DNA of 64,000 nt, from contig NZ_KB898732.1 in the NCBI RefSeq assembly GCF_000377785.1, positions 62,001 to 126,000 on the forward strand. The letters are read 5' to 3'. Positions 17,566-26,203 of the stretch are shown here, in pieces. Source of the DNA: Thioalkalivibrio sp. ALJ24. GTDB taxonomy: Bacteria > Pseudomonadota > Gammaproteobacteria > Ectothiorhodospirales > Ectothiorhodospiraceae. A model generated the notes under the pieces. The model did not search any database, was not told the origin of the DNA, and saw nothing but the letters and a program-made list of their open reading frames with translations. The position numbers and the translations under genes are program-made. The stretch's first letter is position 1. The number at the start of each line of letters is the position of its first letter.

Positions 17566-18301
17566 CGATCTGCCACACGACGCCTATACCGAACGCACCG
17601 ATCTCCTGCTGGGGGCGGATGTCACGGCGGGACTGCGGGACCGGCACGTATGCATTGCCGGGCTGGGCGGGGTGGGCAGTTATGCCGCCGAGGCCATCGC
17701 CCGCGCCGGGGTCGGCCGCCTGACCCTGGTCGATCACGACGTGGTCGCGCCTTCCAACCTCAACCGCCAGCTGGTGGCGCTGCGGTCCACCGTGCAGCAC
17801 CCCAAGACCGACGTGATGGCCGAGCGGATCCGCGACATCGATCCGGCGATCGCGGTCACCGTCCGGCGCGAGTTCCTCAACCCGGATACGGTCGCCGACC
17901 TGATCCCGGAGGACACCGACTACGTGCTGGATGCGATCGACTCCATCGCCTGCAAGGCGGCGCTGGTAGCCGGCGCGCAGGCCCGCAGGGTGCCGGTGAT
18001 CTCGGCCATGGGTGCCGGCGGGCGGATCGATCCGCGGGCGGTCCGGGTCGGGCCGCTGGACGGTACCCGGGTGTGTCCGCTGGCGCGGCAGATGCGCAAG
18101 CGCCTGCGGCGGCTGGATGCGCGGCTGGACTATCCCGTGGTGTTCTCCATCGAGAATCCGCGCAAGGGCACCGAGCATCGGCCGGTGGACGGACCACTGG
18201 GCGGGCGGCCGCGCTCGGTCAACGGCACCATCTCCTATCTGCCGGCGCTGTTCGGCCTGACCGCGGCCGGCGAGGTGATCCGCAGCCTGATCGACCGCTG
18301 A
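17552..18301 (+). CDS. tcdA: tRNA threonylcarbamoyladenosine dehydratase TcdA (CsdL)
   Basis: 249 residues of the E1-like/MoeB superfamily: nucleotide-binding GLGGVGSYAAEAIARAGVG, LVDHDVVAPSNLNRQLVAL, the catalytic-type Arg/Lys region, and YVLDAIDSIACKAAL. It converts t6A37 of tRNA to its cyclic form with ATP. The start MSSTDDLPHDAYTERT was chosen because Y..R.. at that point is the usual N-terminus; a 13-codon longer reading overlaps tatD more deeply. It lacks the C-terminal rhodanese domain of ThiF/MoeB fusions, which supports TcdA. Confidence 0.9.
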   Translation: MSSTDDLPHDAYTERTDLLLGADVTAGLRDRHVCIAGLGGVGSYAAEAIARAGVGRLTLVDHDVVAPSNLNRQLVALRSTVQHPKTDVMAERIRDIDPAIAVTVRREFLNPDTVADLIPEDTDYVLDAIDSIACKAALVAGAQARRVPVISAMGAGGRIDPRAVRVGPLDGTRVCPLARQMRKRLRRLDARLDYPVVFSIENPRKGTEHRPVDGPLGGRPRSVNGTISYLPALFGLTAAGEVIRSLIDR

Positions 18302-18358
18302 GCCGGCCTCGTTCGCCTGCAAGCAGGCGCCTGTGCGAACCGTCAGGGCCCGGGGCGT

Positions 18359-18586
18359 TCAGCCCTTGCGCCGCTTGCGGCTCTCCTCGGCGTGCTTGAG
18401 CACCAGGGCCAGGTTCTGTTTCTCGATCTCGGTGACCTGCGGGTCCTGATTCACCGCCTGGCGCAGGTGGCCGATCAGCCGATCCAGTTCCTCGCGGCTG
18501 ATCTGCTGGAAGTTGAAGCCGCCGCCGTAACGGGATTCCAGTTCGTCCCAGTAGTCGGCCAGCGGCGGACGGTAGTCGTCGGTCAT
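18359..18586 (-). CDS. Conserved-looking hypothetical small protein
   Basis: 75 residues starting MTDDYRPPLADYWDELESRYGGGFNFQQI, then an amphipathic helix ISREELDRLIGHLRQAV and a basic end EESRKRRKG. No signal peptide, membrane segment or metal motif. I do not recognise a family. The longer in-frame reading upstream has unrelated composition and crosses the coaD start, so the shorter start is preferred. It is divergent from coaD with about 150 bp between the two starts. Confidence 0.65.
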   Translation of the reverse strand: MTDDYRPPLADYWDELESRYGGGFNFQQISREELDRLIGHLRQAVNQDPQVTEIEKQNLALVLKHAEESRKRRKG

Positions 18587-18701
18587 GCGTGTCTCCCGGT
18601 CGGGCCGGCGTGTGTGTGCGCCGCAGTGTAGCGGCTCGGCGAGCGGCTGTCGGCCCACCGGCGGCCGGCGAGTTTCCCTCCGGCTGCGGGTTGCGGTGTA
18701 A

Positions 18702-19512
<811 letters not shown>

Positions 19513-19527
19513 GCGGGGCGGTCCGTC

Positions 19528-21258
19528 ATGCGCCGCCACCTCCTGACCGTCACGCTGTTCGGCCTGCTCGCGGCCCCGCTTGCCTCCCCGGTCGTGGCCG
19601 GGCCCGCCGAGACGCCTGCCGATACGCCCGGCGAACACGCCGTCGCCACCGCCCACCCCGAGGCCACCGCGGCTGGCGAGGCGATCCTCGCCGACGGCGG
19701 CAATGCCTTCGACGCGGCGGTGGCGATCACCGCGGCGCTGGGTGTCGCGGAGCCCTACGGCTCCGGGCTGGGCGGCGGGGGCTTCTTTCTGCTGTATGAG
19801 GCGGACCGCGACCGCACGCTGATGCTCGATGCGCGCGAGACCGCGCCCGCCGCGGCCGATCGTGACATGTACCTGGACGACGACGGCGAGGTCATCGACG
19901 GGCTGTCGCTGGACGGGGTGCTGGCGGCGGGTATCCCGGGGATGCCGGCGGGGATGGATCATCTGGCGACGGAATACGGCGCGCTGTCGCTGGAACGCAG
20001 CCTGGCCCCGGCGATCCGCCTGGCGGAGGAAGGCGTGACCGTCGGGCCGCGTTATCAGCAGATGGCCGAGTTCCGGCACCAGGCGCTGCGCGACGGCGCC
20101 GATGCCGCTGGGATCTTCCTGCGCGATGGCGGGCCGCCGGAGGCCGGCGCGGAGCTGGTGCAGCCGGATCTGGCCGACACCCTGCGGCGCCTCGCGGACC
20201 AGGGCCGTGACGGCTTCTACACCGGCGAGCTGGCGCAGACCCTGGTGGAGGGCGTGCGCGAGGCCGGGGGGATCTGGAGTACCGAAGATCTGGCGGGCTA
20301 CGAGGTCGTGGAGCGCGATCCGGTGCGCCTGGAGTGGAACGGCGCCGAGATCGTGACCGCCGCGCCGCCGTCCTCCGGGGGCGTGGCCATCGGCCAGATC
20401 CTCAATATCCTGTCCTTCCACGACCTGGACGCGATGGAGGAGGATGCCCGCGTCCACCTGATCCTGGAAGCGATGCGCCGGGCCTACCGTGACCGCGCCG
20501 AGTACCTGGGCGATCCGGATCATGTCGACATGCCGCTGCAGCGGCTGCTGTCACGCGACTATGCCGCCGGCCTGCGCGCCGGTATCCACCCCGATCAGGC
20601 GACCCCCAGCGACAGCCTGCCGCCGGTGGTGGAGCCGGAGAACCGTCCCGGGACCGATGGCGCGGCGGAGAGCCCGCAGACCACGCATTTCTCGGTGATG
20701 GACGCCGACGGCAACCGCGTGGCCGCGACCCTGACGCTGAACTATCCGTTCGGCTCCGGCTACGTGGTCCCGGGGACCGGCGTCCTGCTGAACAACGAAA
20801 TGGACGACTTCTCCGCCAAGCCGGGCGAGCCCAACGCCTACGGCCTGATCGGCTTCGAGGCCAATGCCATCGCCCCGCAGCGGCGGCCGCTGTCGTCCAT
20901 GAGCCCCACGTTCGTGGACACCGGCGATCGCGTGGCGATCCTCGGCACGCCGGGGGGCAGCCGCATCATCACCATGGTGCTGCACGGCATCCTCGGTGTG
21001 GTCGACGGCCAGTCGATCGACGAGGTGGTGGAGGCGCCGCGCTGGCACCACCAGTACCTGCCCGACCGGGTCGAATTCGAGACCGGGGCCTTCGACACCG
21101 AGCTGCGCGGCAAGCTGGTGCAGCGCGGCCATCGTCTGACCCCGCAGGTGCGCCCGTTCGGCGACATGCAGGCGGTGCTGTGGGAGCGTGAGGCCGGGCG
21201 GCTGGAGGCGGCCTCGGATCCGCGCGGCGAGGGCGAGGCGCGCGTCTTCGGCCGCTAA
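19528..21258 (+). CDS. ggt: Gamma-glutamyltransferase (periplasmic)
   Basis: 576 residues. The signal peptide is MRRHLLTVTLFGLLAAPLASPVVA. HPEATAAGEAILADGGNAFDAAVA and GSGLGGGGFFLL are followed by the autocleavage site in PQTTHFSV, where Thr385 becomes the N-terminal nucleophile of the small subunit. NNEMDDFS, PLSSMSPT and GTPGGSRII follow. It cleaves gamma-glutamyl amides such as glutathione in the periplasm and could recycle glutathione sulfur. It converges with mutM, whose stop is 13 bases away. Confidence 0.94.
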   Translation: MRRHLLTVTLFGLLAAPLASPVVAGPAETPADTPGEHAVATAHPEATAAGEAILADGGNAFDAAVAITAALGVAEPYGSGLGGGGFFLLYEADRDRTLMLDARETAPAAADRDMYLDDDGEVIDGLSLDGVLAAGIPGMPAGMDHLATEYGALSLERSLAPAIRLAEEGVTVGPRYQQMAEFRHQALRDGADAAGIFLRDGGPPEAGAELVQPDLADTLRRLADQGRDGFYTGELAQTLVEGVREAGGIWSTEDLAGYEVVERDPVRLEWNGAEIVTAAPPSSGGVAIGQILNILSFHDLDAMEEDARVHLILEAMRRAYRDRAEYLGDPDHVDMPLQRLLSRDYAAGLRAGIHPDQATPSDSLPPVVEPENRPGTDGAAESPQTTHFSVMDADGNRVAATLTLNYPFGSGYVVPGTGVLLNNEMDDFSAKPGEPNAYGLIGFEANAIAPQRRPLSSMSPTFVDTGDRVAILGTPGGSRIITMVLHGILGVVDGQSIDEVVEAPRWHHQYLPDRVEFETGAFDTELRGKLVQRGHRLTPQVRPFGDMQAVLWEREAGRLEAASDPRGEGEARVFGR

Positions 21259-21271
21259 ACGGAAATACGCG

Positions 21272-22099
21272 TCAGCGCTGGCAGCTCGGGCAGTAGGCGC
21301 TGGCCCGCTGACCCACGCTGCGGGTGCGGATCGACGTACCGCAGACCCGGCAGGGTTCCCCGGCGCGCCCGTAGATCCGCAGTTCCTGACGGAAGTAGCC
21401 GTGGCTGCCGTCCTCGCGCAGGAAATCGCGCAGGGTCGTGCCGCCGCGTTCGATGGCGGCCGCCAGCACCGTCTTTACGTGCCCGGCCAGGCGGCGGTAT
21501 TCGGTGCGGGTTACGCGGCCCGCCGCGCGCCCCGGCCGGATGCCCGCGAGGAACAGCGCCTCGGTCGCGTAGATGTTGCCGACGCCGACCACCGTCGCCT
21601 GATCCATCAGGAAGGCCTTGACCGGTCCGCGCCGGCCGCGACTGCGCCGGAACAGGTAGTCGCCGTCCATGTCCGCGTCCAGCGGTTCGGGCCCCAGGCG
21701 CTCGAGCAGCGGATGGGTGTCGGGGCCGCCGTCGGGCGCGGGGTCCAGTGGCAGACAGCAGCCGAAGCGTCGCGGATCGTGCAGACGGATCTCGTGGCCG
21801 TTGTCGAGCATCAGGCGCAGGTGATCGTGGCGCCGCAGCGGCGTATCCGGGGCGCAGTGGCGCAGGCTGCCGGACATCCCCAGATGCAGCAGCAGCCCGG
21901 TAGCATCGGTATCCAGCAGCAGGTACTTGGCCCGCCGCCGCAGGCCGCGCACGGTGGCGCCGGCGATCCGCGCCGGGAGGTCCGCCGGGACCGGCCAGCG
22001 CAGCCGCGCGTCACGCACCTCCAGGTGCAGTATGCGGCGTTCGCGAAGCAGGGGTTCGAGGCCGCGCCGGGTGGTCTCCACCTCCGGCAGTTCAGGCAT
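21272..22099 (-). CDS. mutM: Formamidopyrimidine-DNA glycosylase
   Basis: 275 residues. The N-terminus MPELPEVETTRRGLEPLL carries catalytic Pro2 and Glu3. Lys in ATVRGLRRRAKYLLL, HLGMSG, the helix-two-turn-helix GNIYATEALFLAGIRPGR, and a C-terminal zinc finger CRVCG...YCPSC are all intact. It removes 8-oxoguanine and Fapy lesions. The start overlaps the upstream chorismatase gene by eight bases on the same strand, so they are co-transcribed. Confidence 0.96.
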   Translation of the reverse strand: MPELPEVETTRRGLEPLLRERRILHLEVRDARLRWPVPADLPARIAGATVRGLRRRAKYLLLDTDATGLLLHLGMSGSLRHCAPDTPLRRHDHLRLMLDNGHEIRLHDPRRFGCCLPLDPAPDGGPDTHPLLERLGPEPLDADMDGDYLFRRSRGRRGPVKAFLMDQATVVGVGNIYATEALFLAGIRPGRAAGRVTRTEYRRLAGHVKTVLAAAIERGGTTLRDFLREDGSHGYFRQELRIYGRAGEPCRVCGTSIRTRSVGQRASAYCPSCQR

Positions 22100-23066
22100 G
22101 CACGCCCTCGATCTCGATCAGCAGCTCCTGGCGGCAGACGTCACCGCGCACCCATTGCACCGGCGGGGTCCGTTCACCGTAGTGCTCGCGCAGGATCGCC
22201 TCCACGGTGTCGCGATGTTCCGGGTGGCGCAGATAGACCCGCAGCCAGCGCAGTCCGGGCAAATCGGCGCCGCCCTCGGCCTGCAGCGTGTCCAGGTTGG
22301 CGAGGGTCTCGCGGGCCTGCCCGGCGATATCGCCGGGGTGCCGGCTCTCGTGCCCGGTGATGCTGGCGGTGCCGGAGATCAGCAGCATCGGGCCCCGCGG
22401 CGTCTCGATGCGGGTCGCGCGGGCGAAGCTGGGGCTCTTCGGGCTGTAGCGCTCCGGATAGTGGTAGGCGCTGACCTGGCGGGGGTTTTCCACCGGCGCG
22501 CCGGGTTCGCGCGCGGCAATCGCATGCACGAACAGTCCGGCGTGGTCGGAACCGATGGCGGTGGCCGCAGGCATGCTGCCGAGCGGGATGTCCAGGGCCT
22601 CCAGGGCCTCGGCACGGCCGATGCAGAAGGCCTGATAGCGTTCCAGGCCATCTTCGGGTTCGTGGATCCGACCGAAGAAGTTCCACATGCGCAGCAGGTA
22701 GGGGTAGCCGGCTTCGCGGCAGGCGGACACCAGGTCGCGGTACACCGTGCGGGTGCGCGTGCGGAGGTCATCGTCCGGTTCCGCGCGGGCGATGAACAGC
22801 ACGTCGCCATGGGGCACCCGGTGAAAGCCGCCCTCCGTGGTCGCCGGCGCGGCAGCCGGTCCGGCGAACCACTGCTCCTCCGGGACCGCGGTGCCCAGTG
22901 GCGCCAGTCCGGGATCCACTTGCAGGCCCTGTCCGTCGGTTCCGGCCGTCTGAACCCCGGGGGTGCCTGCCGGATGCAGGCGGAGCCCCGGCGGATGCGT
23001 GACCGCCCCTGCGGCTGCCTGCCGGGCCCGTGGGTCGTGCAGTCTCGTGTCCAGGTCGACGGTCAT
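22092..23066 (-). CDS. Chorismatase (Hyg5/XanB2/FkbO family), probably 3-hydroxybenzoate synthase
   Basis: 324 residues. Family features are the RTVYRDLVSACREAGYPYLLRMWN-like helix, NFFGRIHE, ERYQAFCIGRAEAL, NPRQVSAYHYPERYSPKSPSFARAT, and SGTASITGHESRHPGD. Chorismatases hydrolyse chorismate: FkbO type gives a dihydroxy acid, Hyg5/XanB2 type gives 3- (and 4-) hydroxybenzoate. A Cys at about residue 311 (GDVCRQELL) sits near where Hyg5-type enzymes carry an active-site Cys, hinting at the 3-hydroxybenzoate subtype (inference). In Xanthomonas the product feeds aryl-polyene pigment and ubiquinone. It overlaps mutM downstream and the EAL-HDOD gene upstream by four bases. Confidence 0.85.
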   Translation of the reverse strand: MTVDLDTRLHDPRARQAAAGAVTHPPGLRLHPAGTPGVQTAGTDGQGLQVDPGLAPLGTAVPEEQWFAGPAAAPATTEGGFHRVPHGDVLFIARAEPDDDLRTRTRTVYRDLVSACREAGYPYLLRMWNFFGRIHEPEDGLERYQAFCIGRAEALEALDIPLGSMPAATAIGSDHAGLFVHAIAAREPGAPVENPRQVSAYHYPERYSPKSPSFARATRIETPRGPMLLISGTASITGHESRHPGDIAGQARETLANLDTLQAEGGADLPGLRWLRVYLRHPEHRDTVEAILREHYGERTPPVQWVRGDVCRQELLIEIEGVHA

Positions 23067-24286
23067 GCGCTGCTCTCCCCCTGCATCTCCGCGAGCATGC
23101 CCTCCGTCCAGCGAACGGCCTCCAGGTACAGGCGCCCGGCGACCTGGGGCGAGATCGGCGAGACCTCGAACGGGAAGCGCCGGTCCGGATCCTCGAAAGA
23201 TTCGATGATGCGGGGGACGGCCCCAAGCTCCCCGCTTTGTTCCAGCAGGGCCTCCTCCACCGCCGGGCTCAGGTTCAGCTCGTTGAGGACCCGGTGCAGC
23301 GGTATCCCCAGCACCCGGTCCAGCCCGGACAACAGGCCGAGGGTGAAGTAGCGCTCGGCCTCGTTGGGCACACCCGAAGGCGCGGCCAGCAGTGCGGCCA
23401 TGCGGGCGCGGATCATCACCTGCTCCAGACCCTGGCGTTGCGGGGTGCTGGTGTGCAGGGCCGCGATCATCGCCAGCGAGCGAATCCGGGCGGTCCCCAG
23501 GAGCACGATTGCCTCGCGCAGGGTCTCGATCGGGCGCCGCCGCCGCAGCATCGGGCTGTTCGCCTGGCGCAGCACATGGATGGCCAGATCCGGATGGGCG
23601 GTGATCTCCTCGGCCAGGGCATCCACGGTTATGTCCGGATCCTGCAGCCGTTCGATCAGATGCAGCAGCCCGACCTCGAGTTGCTCCAGGCGCTGGCCCT
23701 CGACCACGTTGGGATAGGACAGGAAAAAGCCCTGGTAATAGAGGAAGCCCAGTTTCCGGCAGGTCTCGTACGTCGCGGAGTCCTCGACCTTCTCCGCGAG
23801 GAGTTCCACGTTGAAGGGCCGCAGGCGTTCGATCTCTGCACGCAGGCCGTCGCCGTCGAAGGCCAGCAGGTCCAGTTTCACGATGTCGGCCAGTTCGATC
23901 AGCGGCGAATCCTGTTCGCGGAACTGGTAGTCGTCCAGGGCGATGCGAAAGCCGCGTTCCTTCAGGCGCCGGACCGCCGCGATCACCTCGTCGTCAACCA
24001 CAATGTCCTCGAGGATCTCGAGGACCACCTGCTCGGGTGGCAGGCTCTGCAGGACCTCGTGTTCCAGGAAGCCGCGCGGCAGGTTCACGAACGCCAGGTG
24101 TTCCCCCACCAGGTTCTCCATGCCGATGTCGATGAAGGCGCTGTGCAGCAGGTCGGAGGTGGCGAGATCGCCGTCCACCACGTTGGCCCGGCTGTCGCTG
24201 GCACCGGCCCGGAACAGCAGTTCGAATCCGATGATGCTTTCATCCCCATCAAAAATGGGTTGCCGTCCGACGAAAATTGGCTGCAT
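23063..24286 (-). CDS. EAL-HDOD (YuxH-like) signalling protein with degenerate EAL domain
   Basis: 407 residues starting MQPIFVGRQPIFDGDESI; a longer upstream frame is not supported. The EAL-like domain (about 1-200) has FELLFR in place of the EAL signature and IALDDYQFREQD in place of DDFGTG, so phosphodiesterase activity is unlikely. The HDOD domain (about 200-400: ITAHPDLAIHVLRQANSP, RIRSLAMIAALHT) follows. Such proteins bind c-di-GMP or act as protein scaffolds in motility and surface behaviour (family knowledge). It leads the operon EAL-HDOD, chorismatase, mutM and is divergent from a small unknown gene 72 bases away. Confidence 0.88.
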   Translation of the reverse strand: MQPIFVGRQPIFDGDESIIGFELLFRAGASDSRANVVDGDLATSDLLHSAFIDIGMENLVGEHLAFVNLPRGFLEHEVLQSLPPEQVVLEILEDIVVDDEVIAAVRRLKERGFRIALDDYQFREQDSPLIELADIVKLDLLAFDGDGLRAEIERLRPFNVELLAEKVEDSATYETCRKLGFLYYQGFFLSYPNVVEGQRLEQLEVGLLHLIERLQDPDITVDALAEEITAHPDLAIHVLRQANSPMLRRRRPIETLREAIVLLGTARIRSLAMIAALHTSTPQRQGLEQVMIRARMAALLAAPSGVPNEAERYFTLGLLSGLDRVLGIPLHRVLNELNLSPAVEEALLEQSGELGAVPRIIESFEDPDRRFPFEVSPISPQVAGRLYLEAVRWTEGMLAEMQGESSA

Positions 24287-24358
24287 TCTTGTGTTCTGCG
24301 AACGAAGTGGATCGGTCCTGCCTGCGTGACACGGGCCGGCAACAAGAGGAAACGCGAC

Positions 24359-24565
24359 ATGGATTCCATCAACGCGCCGTTCGGGGAAATCGTGGAGCTG
24401 CGGCAGATCCTGCACGACTCCGGGGTGCCCCTGCTGCGGGTCATTATCCGCGATGGCGAACGTTACACCAAGATCGAACTGGACCCGGCCACGGCCCATC
24501 GCTGGGGCAAGCTGATGACCCGCTGGGCCGAGGACGTCGCGCAGACCCGGGGCAGCGAAGCCTGA
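24359..24565 (+). CDS. Small conserved-looking hypothetical protein
   Basis: 68 residues starting MDSINAPFGEIVELRQI. A beta-rich core LLRVIIRDGERYTKIELDPATAHRWGKLMTRWAEDVA ends in an acidic-polar tail. No membrane segment or Cys. AAGAGGAAACGCGAC precedes the ATG (ribosome-binding site). It is alone on the plus strand between the EAL-HDOD gene and rpmG, and converges with rpmG. Family not recognised. Its compact size and regular strand pattern suggest a real, folded protein. Confidence 0.65.
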   Translation: MDSINAPFGEIVELRQILHDSGVPLLRVIIRDGERYTKIELDPATAHRWGKLMTRWAEDVAQTRGSEA

Positions 24566-24601
24566 CCCCGCGGAAGCGTTCCCCGCCCCGGCTCCGGCCA
24601 C

Positions 24602-24626
24602 AAAAAAGCCCGGCATCGCCGGGCTT
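24602..24626 (-). terminator. Intrinsic terminator of the rpmB-rpmG operon
   Basis: A 9-bp perfect stem AAGCCCGGC/GCCGGGCTT with a three-base loop. Read on the minus strand it runs into six Ts, so it terminates rpmBG. On the plus strand the T-run is broken (TTCTTC), so it may be only a weak terminator for the small plus-strand gene. Confidence 0.85.
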
Positions 24627-24657
24627 CTTCATGCGAGCGCGACACGACAGGTCGCGC

Positions 24658-24828
24658 TTACTTGATCTTGGCTTCCTTGTACATCACGTGCTTGCGGATG
24701 ACGGGATCGAACTTCTTGATCTCCATCTTTTCGGGCATGTTCCGCTTGTTCTTCGTGGTGGTGTAGAAGTGCCCGGTGCCGGCGGAGGACACCAGACGGA
24801 TCTTGTCGCGTGCGGTCTTGGCAGCCAT
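24658..24828 (-). CDS. rpmG: 50S ribosomal protein L33
   Basis: 56 residues, [18 protein letters not shown] then [36 protein letters not shown]. It is the Cys-free form of L33 (no CxxC zinc pairs), as in most gammaproteobacteria. It follows rpmB by 12 bases on the minus strand and ends just before the operon terminator. Confidence 0.96.
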   Translation of the reverse strand: MAAKTARDKIRLVSSAGTGHFYTTTKNKRNMPEKMEIKKFDPVIRKHVMYKEAKIK

Positions 24829-24840
24829 CGTGACGTCTCC

Positions 24841-25077
24841 TTAAACCTTTTCGCCGCGGGCCCGGCAGTCGGCGAGGACCGCGTCGATGCCGCGCTTGTC
24901 GATGATGCGCATGCCCTTGCTGCTCAGGCGCAGCTTGACGAACCGCTTTTCGCTTTCCACCCAGAAACGATGGGTGTGCAGGTTCGGCAGGAAGCGACGC
25001 CGCGTCTTCCGCTGGGAATGCGAGACATTGTTACCGGTAGCCGGGCGCTTGCCCGTCACCTGACATACTCGGGACAT
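24841..25077 (-). CDS. rpmB: 50S ribosomal protein L28
   Basis: 78 residues starting [27 protein letters not shown], with [32 protein letters not shown], all hallmark L28 stretches. It is first in the rpmB-rpmG operon, with a near-consensus promoter upstream. Confidence 0.97.
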   Translation of the reverse strand: MSRVCQVTGKRPATGNNVSHSQRKTRRRFLPNLHTHRFWVESEKRFVKLRLSSKGMRIIDKRGIDAVLADCRARGEKV

Positions 25078-25119
25078 CGGGGCTACTCCAGATGTTCGGG
25101 TCGGGACGAAAGACCGCGG

Positions 25120-25148
25120 ATCCTAGCCGATTACGGGGGGCGTTGCAA
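25120..25148 (-). promoter_or_regulatory. Sigma70-type promoter for rpmBG
   Basis: On the minus strand, TTGCAA (25143-25148) and TAGGAT (25120-25125) are separated by exactly 17 bases, about 43 bases upstream of the rpmB start. Confidence 0.65.
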
Positions 25149-25253
25149 GCGTCTTGACGCTTCGTCATGGCGCGATGGACGGCGAAGGCCGCCCGCCGCG
25201 TCTATCTTCCGACACAGCACAAATAATGACAGCCGGTAACGGAGGGGACGGGA

Positions 25254-26138
25254 ATGAGAGCAGTGACGATGACACGCGGCATCGCCGGGATGGTCCTGGC
25301 CGGGATGATGGCCGGGCCACTGGCGGCGGACGAGGCGCAGACCGGCGACGGACAGTGGTGGTGGGACGACGACTGGTGGGAAGAGGGGCAGCTGAACCCC
25401 GATATCGAAAACCACGAGGTCGAGGTGGAACGCCTGGAATACGAGCGTGATGACGTGTTCGTTCCGGCCATGGTCGCGCGCCCGGCGGACGGAGAGGACT
25501 ATCCGGCCATCCTGTGGTCGCACGGGCGGCGCGGGCTGGACCATCTGGCCGAATTGCACGTGAAGCGGCTGGCGGCACGCGGATTCGTGGTGCTGGCGCC
25601 GGATCTGTATACCGGTCGTTTCATCGAATCCCACCCGCTGGATCACGACTACGAGCTGGAAGGGGATCTCGACCGCGGGCTGGACGTCCTGCTGGAACGC
25701 GACGACATCCTCGGAGACCGCGCCTGCCTGGTGTCCATTACCCGCGGCGGATACAAGACCCTCAAGGTCGCGGTGACTTATGAACGCCAGGTTCAAGACG
25801 TGGCCTGCTGGGCCGGGTACTACCCGCACGTGCAGGACCCGAACCTGGGCGAACCGCATCAGGTGTATCGCTACGCCAACGAGTTCAATCAGCTGGAGAT
25901 CCCGGTGATGATCCTGATCGGCGACGAGGAGCAGTACCAGCGCCACCGTACGGCGAAGATGGCCGCCGACGGGCTGAAGGATCGGGGCGGTGATGTCACC
26001 TGGATCGAGTACCCCGGCGTGGGTCGGGGGTTCGACTTCCGCAACGGCAACAACCGCACCTTCGCCGATGACCTCGCGGCGCGCGATGCGATGATGCGTG
26101 TCACCCGCTTCGCCAACCAGCACCTGCGGGACGACTGA
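25254..26138 (+). CDS. Secreted dienelactone-hydrolase-like protein lacking catalytic residues
   Basis: 294 residues. A signal peptide (about 1-25, ending GPLAA) is followed by an acidic Trp-rich linker (GQWWWDDDWWEE), then an alpha/beta-hydrolase fold of the dienelactone-hydrolase type. The nucleophile elbow, normally G-x-C/S-x-G-G, reads SITRGG, with Thr at the nucleophile position. The strand that normally ends YPGxGHGF reads YPGVGRGF, with Arg replacing the catalytic His. The acid Asp (IGDEEQ) remains. The protein is therefore probably a non-enzymatic binding or accessory protein. A good ribosome-binding site (GGAGGGGACGGG) precedes the ATG. It is followed by a second secreted protein and a TonB receptor, suggesting an uptake locus. 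Confidence 0.8.
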   Translation: MRAVTMTRGIAGMVLAGMMAGPLAADEAQTGDGQWWWDDDWWEEGQLNPDIENHEVEVERLEYERDDVFVPAMVARPADGEDYPAILWSHGRRGLDHLAELHVKRLAARGFVVLAPDLYTGRFIESHPLDHDYELEGDLDRGLDVLLERDDILGDRACLVSITRGGYKTLKVAVTYERQVQDVACWAGYYPHVQDPNLGEPHQVYRYANEFNQLEIPVMILIGDEEQYQRHRTAKMAADGLKDRGGDVTWIEYPGVGRGFDFRNGNNRTFADDLAARDAMMRVTRFANQHLRDD

Positions 26139-26203
26139 ACGCCGCGGCCCTCCGGGGTGTCAGCTTCCGAAGCGGGGACACGTGTGATCGAGGAGACGGT
26201 GCA

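Noticed and set aside
24602-24626. The hairpin as a plus-strand terminator for the 68-residue gene
   Set aside because: The T-run on the plus strand is interrupted; the run of six Ts is on the minus strand, so it was assigned to rpmBG.
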